From the NCBI GenBank assembly GCA_024236415.1, contig JACKKN010000003.1:1-64000 (forward strand): DNA of 64,000 nucleotides, in the 5' to 3' direction. This DNA is from Hyphomicrobiales bacterium (GTDB lineage: Bacteria; Pseudomonadota; Alphaproteobacteria; Rhodospirillales; JACKKN01). The notes beneath the pieces are model-generated. The model saw only the letters and a list, made by a program, of their open reading frames with translations, did not search any database and was not told where the DNA came from. Below are positions 37,847 to 45,649 of this stretch, in pieces (positions within the stretch are counted from its first letter, which is position 1; each line of letters begins with the position of its first letter). The position numbers were made by a program, and so were the translations under genes.

Positions 37847-39490
37847 ATGGAACGGGAAGCCATGGAAGTGGATGTGGTGATCGTCGGCGCCGGCCCGTCG
37901 GGGCTCAGCGCGGCGATCCGCCTCATGCAGGTGGCCCAGGACAGCGGGCAGGAGCTGTCCGTGGTGGTGGTCGAGAAGGGCTCCGAGGTGGGCGCCCACA
38001 TCCTGTCAGGCGCGGTGCTGGAACCCCGCGCGCTCAACGAGCTGGTCCCCGACTGGGCCGACAAGGGGGCGCCGCTGAACACCCCGGTCACGGCCGAGAA
38101 GATGAAGATCCTGACCACCGCCAGCGCCATCCCGGTGCCGGCGCTGTTCATGCCGCCGGCCATGCACAATAAGGGCAACTACATCATCAGCCTGGGCAAC
38201 TTCTGCCGCTGGCTGGCCGAGCAGGCCGAGGCCATGGGGGTCGAGATCTACCCCGGTTTCGCCGCCGCCGAGGTGCTGTTCAACGACGACGGCTCGGTCA
38301 AGGGCATCGCCACCGGCGACATGGGCTTGCTGAAGGACGGCACCCCCGGCCCCAACCACGAGCCGGGCATGGAGCTGCACGCCAAGTACACGCTGTTCTC
38401 CGAGGGTTGCCGCGGCCACCTGGGCAAGCAGTTGAAGCCCCACTTCGACCTGCAGGTGGGGCAGCCCCAGACCTACGGCATCGGCATCAAGGAGCTGTGG
38501 GAGGTCAAGCCCGAGAACCACCGCCGCGGCCTGGTCATGCACACCGCCGGCTGGCCCCTGCCCGCCGACACCTACGGCGGCTCGTTCCTGTACCACCTGG
38601 ACGACAACCTGGTGGCCGTGGGCTTCGTGGTCGGGCTCGACTACTCGAACCCCTACCTCAGCCCCTACGAGGAATTCCAGCGCTTCAAGACCCACCCCGA
38701 CATCCGCCCCACCTTCGAGGGCGGGCGGCGCATCGCCTATGGCGCCCGGGCCCTGAACGAGGGCGGGTACCAGTGCCTGCCCAAGCTGACCTTCCCCGGC
38801 GGCGCCCTGCTGGGCTGCGAGGCCGGGACCATGAACATGCCCAAGATCAAGGGCACCCACACGGCCATGAAGTCGGGCATGCTGGCCGCCGAGGCCGCCG
38901 CCGCGGCCATCGCCGCCGGCCGCGCCGGCGACGAGCTGACCGAATACGCCGACGCCTTCAAGGGCGCCTGGGTCCATGCCGAGCTGCGCGCCGCGCGCAA
39001 CGTGCGCCCGTCGTTCAAGTGGGGCCTGTGGGGCGGCACCATGTACACCGGCATCGACCAGCTGATCCTGCGCGGCATGGCGCCCTGGACCCTGAAGCAC
39101 CACGGCACCGACCACGAGTCGCTGAAGAAGGCCAAGGACTGCAAGCCCATCGACTACCCCAAGCCCGACGGCGTGCTGACCTTCGACAAGCTGACCAACG
39201 TCTCGTTCTCGGCCACCAACCACGAGGAGGAGCAGCCCTGCCACCTGCGGCTGACCGACGATTCGGTGCCGGTCACGGTCAACCTGGCCGAATACGCCGG
39301 GCCCGAGGCGCGGTTCTGCCCGGCCGGGGTGTACGAGTTCGTGGACAACCCCGAGGGCCAGGGCCAGGTCTTGCAGATCAATGCCCAGAACTGCGTCCAC
39401 TGCAAGACCTGCGACATCAAGGACCCGACCCAGAACATCACCTGGGTCACTCCCCAGGGCGGGGAGGGCCCCAACTATCCCAACATGTGA
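37847..39490 (+). CDS. electron transfer flavoprotein-ubiquinone oxidoreductase
   Basis: A 547-residue membrane-associated flavoprotein that passes electrons from ETF to ubiquinone. The FAD-binding start is VDVVIVGAGPSGLSAAIRLM. GCEAGTMNMPKIKGTHTAMKSG is the quinone-side signature. The C-terminal 4Fe-4S site uses RFCPAGVYEF and NCVHCKTCDIKDPTQNITW (four Cys). Length is standard. It stands 42 bp downstream of the acyl-CoA dehydrogenase, forming a complete electron path for beta-oxidation. A GC-rich palindrome follows the stop. Confidence 0.95.
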   Translation: MEREAMEVDVVIVGAGPSGLSAAIRLMQVAQDSGQELSVVVVEKGSEVGAHILSGAVLEPRALNELVPDWADKGAPLNTPVTAEKMKILTTASAIPVPALFMPPAMHNKGNYIISLGNFCRWLAEQAEAMGVEIYPGFAAAEVLFNDDGSVKGIATGDMGLLKDGTPGPNHEPGMELHAKYTLFSEGCRGHLGKQLKPHFDLQVGQPQTYGIGIKELWEVKPENHRRGLVMHTAGWPLPADTYGGSFLYHLDDNLVAVGFVVGLDYSNPYLSPYEEFQRFKTHPDIRPTFEGGRRIAYGARALNEGGYQCLPKLTFPGGALLGCEAGTMNMPKIKGTHTAMKSGMLAAEAAAAAIAAGRAGDELTEYADAFKGAWVHAELRAARNVRPSFKWGLWGGTMYTGIDQLILRGMAPWTLKHHGTDHESLKKAKDCKPIDYPKPDGVLTFDKLTNVSFSATNHEEEQPCHLRLTDDSVPVTVNLAEYAGPEARFCPAGVYEFVDNPEGQGQVLQINAQNCVHCKTCDIKDPTQNITWVTPQGGEGPNYPNM

Positions 39491-39500
39491 TCCCGGTCCG

Positions 39501-39520
39501 GGACCCGCCGCGGCGGGTCC
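39501..39520 (+). terminator. palindrome after ETF-QO gene
   Basis: GGACCCGCCG / CGGCGGGTCC, a perfect 10-bp dyad starting 10 bp past the stop, followed by CCCCGTTT. T tract weak; partial terminator likely. Confidence 0.5.
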
Positions 39521-39541
39521 CCCCGTTTGCCGGGCGCGCCG

Positions 39542-40870
39542 GTGAAGACGGCCCGCCCGCCCCTGGCGCTGCCCTTCTTCTACGGCTGGGCGGTGGTGGC
39601 GGTCGCGTTCCTGACCCTGGCCATCTCGGTCAACGTGCGCACGGCCTTCTCGCTGCTGTATCCGCCGATCCTGGCCGAATTCGGGTGGGAGCGCGGGGTC
39701 ACCGCCGCCGCCTTCTCGATCGGCTTCGTGGCCTCGGCCGGCTTCACGCCGATTGTCGGCATGCTGATGGACCGGTTCGGGCCGCGCGCCGTGATTCCCC
39801 TGGGCGCCGTGCTGGTGTCGCTGGGCTTCATCGGTGCCGTCCAGATCGACACGCCCCTGGGTCTGTATGCCACGCTCGGCCTGCTGGTGGTCGGGGGCTC
39901 CATCGCCATGAGCTACATCTCCCACTCCATGTTCGTGCCGAACTGGTTCGTACGCCGGCGCGGGCTGGCCGTGGGTATCGCGTTTGCCGGCGTGGGTATC
40001 GGCGCGCTTCCCATGGTGCGCCTGGTTCAATACCTGATCGATGGCGAAGGCTGGCGCTACGCCTGTCTGGCCATGGCGGCGCTGGTTGCGTTGCCGCTGA
40101 TCCCGCTCAACATCTGGCTGCAACGCCGCCGGCCCCAGGACTTGGGCCTGCTGCCGGACGGCGACGACCACGAGGCGACCGCCTCGGGTGGTTCCAGGGC
40201 CGATCCCGTGGTCAACCGGGCCTGGGCCGAAACCGACTGGACCCTGGGCAAGGCCCTGCGCACGGCACCCTTCTGGTGGATCTTCGTCGGCTATTTCTGC
40301 GGCCTGTTCGTGTGGTACTCGGTACAGGTGCACCAGACCAAGTACCTGCTGGACGTGGGTTTCGACGGTGTTCTGGCAGCCGATGCCCTGGCCCTGGTCG
40401 GCCTGTGCGGCATCGCCGGGCAGATCGGCATCGGCGCCATTTCGGACCGCATCGGCCGCGAACTGTCCTTCACCATCGCCGCCCTGGGCTTCGTCGCCTG
40501 CTACGGCCTGCTGCTGTTGCTGCAGGCCGGGCCCAGCATGGTCCTGCTGGGGGCCATGGTGGCGGTGCAGGGCCTGTTCGGCTACGGGCTGGCGTCGCTG
40601 TACGGGCCGATCCCGGCGGACCTGTTCGCCGGGCGGCGCTTCGCCACCATCTTCGCCGTCGTCGGCCTGGGCGGCAACGTGGGCGCCGGGGTCGGGCCCT
40701 GGGCCACTGGCTACATCTACGACGTCACCGGCAGCTACGCGCCGGCCTTCTGGCTGTGCATGGGGCTCAGCCTGGTGTCCGTGCTGTGCATCTGGATGGC
40801 GGCGCCGCGCAGGGTCCGCCTGGTGGCCGGCCAGGCCGCCAGGCGCGCGGCGGCGCCGGCGGCCGACTGA
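39542..40870 (+). CDS. MFS transporter (monocarboxylate/oxalate-formate type)
   Basis: A 442-residue major facilitator protein with 12 membrane segments. FYGWAVVAVAFLTLAISVNVRTAFSLLYPPI in TM1 and FGWERGVTAAAFSIGF in TM2 resemble the OFA/MCT-like group that carries small organic acids. GTG at 39542 is taken as start; a TTG five codons earlier is possible. It follows ETF-QO after a palindrome, so it may be read-through transcribed. Codon use is slightly less GC-extreme in the middle. Substrate unknown. Confidence 0.8.
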   Translation: MKTARPPLALPFFYGWAVVAVAFLTLAISVNVRTAFSLLYPPILAEFGWERGVTAAAFSIGFVASAGFTPIVGMLMDRFGPRAVIPLGAVLVSLGFIGAVQIDTPLGLYATLGLLVVGGSIAMSYISHSMFVPNWFVRRRGLAVGIAFAGVGIGALPMVRLVQYLIDGEGWRYACLAMAALVALPLIPLNIWLQRRRPQDLGLLPDGDDHEATASGGSRADPVVNRAWAETDWTLGKALRTAPFWWIFVGYFCGLFVWYSVQVHQTKYLLDVGFDGVLAADALALVGLCGIAGQIGIGAISDRIGRELSFTIAALGFVACYGLLLLLQAGPSMVLLGAMVAVQGLFGYGLASLYGPIPADLFAGRRFATIFAVVGLGGNVGAGVGPWATGYIYDVTGSYAPAFWLCMGLSLVSVLCIWMAAPRRVRLVAGQAARRAAAPAAD

Positions 40871-40891
40871 CCGCGGCGGCGCCCGTTTCCG

Positions 40892-42574
40892 TCAGTTGCG
40901 GCCCGACAGCAGGCCGCGGGTGATGACCTGGGCCTGGATCTCGGCCGCGCCCTCGAAGATGTTCAGGATGCGGGCGTCGCACAGGACCCGCGAGATGGGA
41001 TACTCCTGGGCATACCCGTTGCCGCCGTGGACCTGCAGGGCGTTGTCGGCGTTGGACCAGGCGACCCGGGCCGCCAGCAGCTTGGCCATGCCGGCCTCGA
41101 TGTCGCAGCGGCGGTCGCTGTCCTTCTGGCGGCCGGCGAAATAGGCGATCTGGCGCGCCACCATGGTCTCCACCGCCATCCAGGCGATCTTGCCGGCGAC
41201 CCGCGGGAAGGAATAGATGGGCTTGCCGAACTGGATCCGGTCCTTGGCGTAGCGCTGGCCCAGCTCCATGGCGTTCTGCGCCACGCCCACGGCGCGGGCG
41301 GCGGTCTGGATGCGGGCCGATTCGAAGGTCGCCATCAGCTGCTTGAAGCCCTGGCCCTCGACCTGGCCCAGCAGGTTCTCGGCCTTGACCTCGAACCCGT
41401 CGAAGCCCAGCTCGTACTCCTTCATGCCGCGGTAGCCCAGGACGTGGATTTCGCCGCCGGTCATGCCCTCGGCCGGGAAGGGGTTCTCGTCGGTGCCGCG
41501 GGGTTTCTCGGCCAGGAACATGGACAGCCCGCGGTAGCCCTTCTCGTTCGGGTCGGTGCGCGCCAGCAGGGTCATGACGTCGGTGCGCGCGGCGTGGGTG
41601 ATCCAGGTCTTGTTGCCGGTCACCTTGTACAGGTCGCCGTCGCGCACGGCGCGGGTGCGCAGCGATGCAAGGTCCGACCCCGTATTGGGCTCGGTGAACA
41701 CGGCGGTGGGCAGGATCTCGCCGCTGGCGATCAGCGGCAGCCACTTCTGCTTCTGGTCGTCGGTGCCGCCCAGGCGGATCAGCTCGGCCGCGATCTCGGA
41801 CCGGGTGCCCAGCGAGCCGACGCCGATGTAGCCCCGCGACAGCTCCTCGGTGACCACGCACATGGCGGTCTTGCCCATGTCCAGGCCGCCGAACTCCTCG
41901 GGGATGGTCAGGCCGAACACCCCCATCTCGGCCATCTGCCTGACCACCTCCATGGGGATCAGCTCGTCCTTCAGGTGCCATTCGTGGCAGTGCGGCTCCA
42001 CCTGGTCGACGACGAAGCGGCGGAACTGCTCGCGCACCATCTCCAGGGTTTCGTCCAGGCCCAGGTCGCCGTAATGGCCGGTTTCGGTGCCGTCCTCGAT
42101 CAGCACCGCGATGCGCATGCGCACGGCGTTGTGGTTGCCGCCATAGATCAGGGTCTTGACCGCGCCCTTGAAGAACTCGTGCACGGCCTTGGTGTCGACC
42201 CCCATGTCGCGCGGGCGCACGATCTCGACCTGGCTGATGGCGATGCCGCCGTACAGCTGCGCCAGGTACTCGCCGTAGGCGGCCTGCAGCAACAGCTGCT
42301 CCAGCTCGTGGAACTTGCCGGCCTCCTCCAGGCGCCGGGCCCAGCCCAGCATCTCGCGCAGGCCCTCGACGTAGGTGGCCATCCAGGCGAAGCCGTGGGT
42401 GGCGAACTGGTCCGCCTCCAGGGCCGAGGCGCTGATGCGGCCCTCGCGCATGACCCGCGCCGCCACCGCCGTCCGGGTGGCGGCCATCAGCCCGTCGGCC
42501 TTCTCCAGGGCCTCGGCGCAGGTGGGGATCAGGTCGTCGATGATCAGGTCGTCGAGGATCAGGCTGTCGGTCAT
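40892..42574 (-). CDS. mcd: (2S)-methylsuccinyl-CoA dehydrogenase
   Basis: A 560-residue acyl-CoA dehydrogenase with an N-terminal extension of about 150 residues (helical, LEEAGKFHELEQLLLQAAYGEYLAQLYGG). This extension is characteristic of Mcd, which oxidises methylsuccinyl-CoA to mesaconyl-CoA in the ethylmalonyl-CoA pathway. Core motifs: TIPEEFGGLDMGKTAM, TAVFTEPNTGSDLASLRTRA, KTWITHAARTDV, QVHGGNGYAQEYPISR and the C-terminal NIFEGAAEIQAQVI with the catalytic Glu. ccr lies upstream on the same strand, interrupted by the ATPase remnant, and ecm is nearby. This context makes the Mcd call firm. Confidence 0.9.
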   Translation of the reverse strand: MTDSLILDDLIIDDLIPTCAEALEKADGLMAATRTAVAARVMREGRISASALEADQFATHGFAWMATYVEGLREMLGWARRLEEAGKFHELEQLLLQAAYGEYLAQLYGGIAISQVEIVRPRDMGVDTKAVHEFFKGAVKTLIYGGNHNAVRMRIAVLIEDGTETGHYGDLGLDETLEMVREQFRRFVVDQVEPHCHEWHLKDELIPMEVVRQMAEMGVFGLTIPEEFGGLDMGKTAMCVVTEELSRGYIGVGSLGTRSEIAAELIRLGGTDDQKQKWLPLIASGEILPTAVFTEPNTGSDLASLRTRAVRDGDLYKVTGNKTWITHAARTDVMTLLARTDPNEKGYRGLSMFLAEKPRGTDENPFPAEGMTGGEIHVLGYRGMKEYELGFDGFEVKAENLLGQVEGQGFKQLMATFESARIQTAARAVGVAQNAMELGQRYAKDRIQFGKPIYSFPRVAGKIAWMAVETMVARQIAYFAGRQKDSDRRCDIEAGMAKLLAARVAWSNADNALQVHGGNGYAQEYPISRVLCDARILNIFEGAAEIQAQVITRGLLSGRN

Positions 42575-42702
42575 GGGGCTCCCTCCCTAGCAACGGCGCG
42601 GGCCGGCCGCCTGGGCGGGGCCGGCCGGGTACGGCGCTGGACGTTCGCGGAATTTGAGCCGGGGCCGGCGGGATGTGGTCGGTTCGGCCCCGGGGTGTCG
42701 TT

Positions 42703-42753
42703 CTAGATGTCCTCGATCACGTCCTCGAGGGTGCGGCGGCCGGGGTGCTTGGC
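42703..42753. repeat. 51-bp exact duplicate of the ccr 3' end (distal copy)
   Basis: Identical to 44128-44178: on the minus strand the 16 final sense codons of ccr (AKHPGRRTLEDVIEDI) plus the TAG stop. The identity ends precisely after the stop codon. Here it is fused to the truncated end of the ATPase remnant and lies 128 bp before the mcd start. Confidence 0.95.
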
Positions 42754-44058
42754 TGGCGTCATGGGCGGCGGCGCTGCGCTTGCAGGAACCGAAGCGGACG
42801 ACCCTGTCCTCGTCGTTGAGGGCCACCAGGTCGATCTCGATGTCCGACCCGTCGGCCTTGTTCCAGTAGCCGCGCACCAGGTCGGTGAGCAGGAAGTCGC
42901 CGACGCCCTTCCGGGACGCCTCCTCGGTCAGCCCGCGCACCATCTTCTCGAAACCGTATCCTTCGTGGGTGCGCAGCATGTCGTCGGCGCGGGCGAGGGG
43001 CGGTCGACGGGCTGGACCCGCGCCATCTGCACGTTGCGCGCCACGGCCCGCAGCCAGGCCGACAGGAAGTTGTCGGTGATGGCGTAGCGCGCCTTGCGCG
43101 AGGCCGAACCGGCGAACACCGGTTGCAGCTTCTCGACCATGGCGTAGCGGTCGATCAGGATGGTCAGGTACTGGCCCAGCTGCTGCTCGCCGCCGGGGCC
43201 GGCGCGCCTGTACTCGGCCTTGAGGTCGCTCAGCGGGCAGGGGCCCTTGTTGGCCAGGATCTTGAGCACGCTGTCATAGCGGCCGCGCAGTTCGCGCAGG
43301 AACCAGTTGGTGGCCTCGTCGCGCAGGGGCTGGTGCCCTCGAAGAACAGGCGCAGCAGGGTCGTGCGCCGGTAATCGTCGGCCAGGGACAGCACGCCCTG
43401 GTCGAAGGCGTCGCGGTAGAATTTCGGCACCCCTCGAACAGGCCCCAGAGAAAGAGCTGGTGGTGCCCGTCGGCGACCCGTGCACGGCGAACATCTCGAA
43501 CAGGGTCTCGAAGTCCCAGTGGTCGAGCGCGATGCGGTCGGTGACCCGGTTGAACAGGGGCGAACCGCGGTCCTCCAGCACGGCCATCATCTCGGTGTGG
43601 ATCGAGCCGAGCACGAACAGCCCGCCCTGGCCGGTGTCGCGCAGGCGGTCCACGGCGCCCTGCAGGAACGACGTGAAGGCGGACAGGGACTTGCGGTGGA
43701 AATACTGGAACTCGTCGATGATGACGATGATCCCCATCCCGTTCATGGCCTCGATCATCATCACGATGTCGGGGAACGAGCGCACGGTCTGGGGAACCAA
43801 CACGTCCAGCGGCCCCGTCATCGAATCTTCCCAGGCCTCCCAGAACGCCTGGACCACGCCCCGTTCGTCGCTGTCGGGAACCTGGAAATAGAAGAACTGG
43901 TTTTCCGGCGCCGCCGCCAGGGCCTGCCGGATCAGGGTGGTCTTGCCGATCCGGCGCCGTCCGGTGATCTGGCAAAAGAACCAGCGTCCCGACGAAATGA
44001 TCCGCCCGACCTCCGCCAGTTCGCTGTTGCGACCGTAAAAACCCCAATCTTTTCGCAT
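42754..44058 (-). pseudogene. archaeal-type ATPase with DUF234 domain, frameshifted
   Basis: The 5' two-thirds read well: MRKDWGFYGRNSELAEVGRI, Walker A TGRRRIGKTTLI, Walker B IIVIIDEFQYF. After HGSPTGTTSS the frame breaks. Meaningful sequence continues in other frames: LFLWGLFEG, then VPKFYRDAFDQGVLSLADDYRR, then the first frame again from LRDEATNWFLRELRG to the middle, then MLRTHEGYGFEKMVRGL to IDLVALNDEDRVVRFGSCKRS. At least four single-base shifts (about 43465, 43433, 43335, 42995) are needed, all near G or C runs. The C-terminus is cut by the 51-bp repeat. The family (ATPase_2 + DUF234) is widespread and of unclear role. Confidence 0.8.
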
Positions 44059-44073
44059 GGTTGGAACGGAAAA

Positions 44074-44105
44074 CGGGATAAGGTAAGAAATATTACCTTA
44101 TCCCG
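44074..44105. promoter_or_regulatory. 13-bp perfect inverted repeat upstream of the ATPase remnant
   Basis: CGGGATAAGGTAA and TTACCTTATCCCG separated by 6 nt, 15 bp before the ATPase start and 22 bp after the ccr stop. It may have been the operator of the inserted gene or an end structure of the element. No T tract follows, so it is a poor terminator for ccr. Confidence 0.6.
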
Positions 44106-44127
44106 CCTGCGCCTTTCAAGGCTTGTC

Positions 44128-44178
44128 CTAGATGTCCTCGATCACGTCCTCGAGGGTGCGGCGGCCGGGGTGCTTGGC
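44128..44178. repeat. 51-bp repeat, original copy within ccr
   Basis: The last 17 codons of ccr including the stop, repeated exactly at 42703-42753. This copy belongs to the intact gene. Confidence 0.95.
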
Positions 44179-45414
44179 CTGCACCAGCACGGCCATGTTG
44201 CCGGGCTTGTGCACGTTCTTCCACATCTTGGTGTGGGCCTTGGGGATGTCCTCCCAGGCGAACACCTCGGACATGGTGGGATCCAGGCGCCGCTCGACCA
44301 TCAGCTGGTTGGCCTCGGCGGCCTGCTTCAGGTGGGCGAAGTGGCTGCCCTGGATGCGCTTCTGGCGCATCCACACGAAGCGGGCGTCGAAGGTCAGGTT
44401 GTAGCCGGTGGTGCCGGCGCAGAACACGACCATGCCGCCGCGCTTGACCAGGAAGCAGCTGACCGGGAAGGTGGACTCGCCCGGGTGCTCGAACACGATG
44501 TCCACGTCGTTGCCCTTGCCGGTGATGTCCCAGATGGCCTTGCCGAACGGGCGCACGCTTTTCATGTAGGCGGCGTAGGCCGCGGCGTCGTCGACGTCGG
44601 GCAGCTGGCCCCAGCAGTCGAAGTCCTTGCGGTTGATGACGCCCTTGGCGCCCATGCCCATGACGAAGTCGCGCTTGGATTCGTCCGAGATGATGCCGAT
44701 GGCGTTGGCGCCCACGGTGGCGCAGAGCTGCACCGCGAAGGCCCCCAGGCCGCCCGAGGCGCCCCACACCAGCACGTTCTGCCCCGGCGCCAGGATGTGC
44801 GGCCGGTGGCCGAACAGCATGCGGTAGGCGGTGGCCAGGGTCAGCACGTAGCAGCCGCTCTCCTCCCAGGTCAGGTGCTTGGGCCGCGGCATGACCTGCT
44901 GCGCCTGCACGCAGGTGAACTGGGCGAAGGCGCCGTCCGGCGTCTCGTAGCCCCAGATCTTCTGGCTGGGCGACAGCATCGGGTCGCCGCCGTTGCACTC
45001 CTCGTCGTCGCCGCTGACCTGGTTGCAGTGCACGACCACCTCGTCGCCCACCTTCCAGCGGGTGACCTTGGAGCCCACCTTGTAGACGATGCCGGCGGCG
45101 TCGGACCCGGCGATGTGGTACTCGGCCTTGTGGTAGTCGAAGGGCGAGATGGGAATGCCCAGGCCGGCCCAGACGCCGTTGTAGTTGACGCCGGCCGACA
45201 TGACCATGACCAGCACCTCGTGCGAGTCGGGCTCGGGCACCTTGACCACCTCGCACTGCATGGCCTCTTCGGGCGGGCCGTGCCGCTCGCGCCGGATGGC
45301 CCAGGCGTACATTTCCTTGGGCACGTGGCCAAGCGGCGGGATCTCGCCGATTTCGTACAGGTCCTTCTTCTCGAGCTGCGGATATACCTCGTCCAGGGCC
45401 GCTGTGTTGCTCAT
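44128..45414 (-). CDS. ccr: crotonyl-CoA carboxylase/reductase
   Basis: A 428-residue zinc-independent medium-chain dehydrogenase/reductase. It carboxylates crotonyl-CoA to (2S)-ethylmalonyl-CoA with NADPH and CO2, the key step of the ethylmalonyl-CoA pathway. Signatures: YAWAIRRERHGPPEEAMQ, GSDAAGIVYKVGSKVTRWKVGDEVVVHCNQ, the NADPH loop VLVWGASGGLGAFAVQL, and the C-terminal EVFAWEDIPKAHTKMW. The last 51 nt are duplicated downstream, leaving the protein intact. Divergent from ecm across an AT-rich region; mcd originally followed. Confidence 0.96.
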   Translation of the reverse strand: MSNTAALDEVYPQLEKKDLYEIGEIPPLGHVPKEMYAWAIRRERHGPPEEAMQCEVVKVPEPDSHEVLVMVMSAGVNYNGVWAGLGIPISPFDYHKAEYHIAGSDAAGIVYKVGSKVTRWKVGDEVVVHCNQVSGDDEECNGGDPMLSPSQKIWGYETPDGAFAQFTCVQAQQVMPRPKHLTWEESGCYVLTLATAYRMLFGHRPHILAPGQNVLVWGASGGLGAFAVQLCATVGANAIGIISDESKRDFVMGMGAKGVINRKDFDCWGQLPDVDDAAAYAAYMKSVRPFGKAIWDITGKGNDVDIVFEHPGESTFPVSCFLVKRGGMVVFCAGTTGYNLTFDARFVWMRQKRIQGSHFAHLKQAAEANQLMVERRLDPTMSEVFAWEDIPKAHTKMWKNVHKPGNMAVLVQAKHPGRRTLEDVIEDI

Positions 45415-45649
45415 CTTCTCCGCTCCTCACGCAATGCCGCGCCGCCGACGGGGTCGTCCTGCCGCCACGGAACCCCCTCCGTGGGGTCAACCCCCCAAAC
45501 TAATGTTTTAATATGTCGCGGGTTTCATCGCAATGCACAATTTGGTACATTTGCTATTCACCATAAATATTCTAAAGAATTTTTTACGTTTTTTCAAGCA
45601 CTTAGACACAACCAACCAAAACGGAGCCGGCCCGGCCGGGGGAATCGCC
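45415..45649. promoter_or_regulatory. divergent ccr / ecm control region
   Basis: A 235-bp region with an AT-rich core (45500-45620). It contains GCACAATTTGGTACATTTGC at 45535-45554, an imperfect dyad. Read on the other strand it resembles the AAATTTGTAAATTGTG site before the XRE regulator. A shared operator for that regulator is possible but unproven. Confidence 0.4.

Larger units (their letters stand above)
42754..44127 (-). mobile_element. inserted segment between ccr and mcd, flanked by 51-bp direct repeats
   Basis: A 1374-bp segment carrying only the ATPase remnant. It is bounded by the true ccr 3' end (44128-44178) and its exact duplicate (42703-42753). Without it, ccr would end 128 bp before mcd in the same direction, a natural operon. 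The picture matches integration at the 3' end of a gene with reconstitution of the end. No integrase or transposase is visible, so the mechanism is unknown. Confidence 0.6.

Noticed and set aside
44128..45414. ccr disrupted by the insertion
   Set aside because: The insertion lies after the stop codon and the reading frame is complete.
45533..45649. Longer N-terminus for Ecm
   Set aside because: The added residues come from the AT-rich promoter region and include no homologous sequence; ATG 45650 fits the family.
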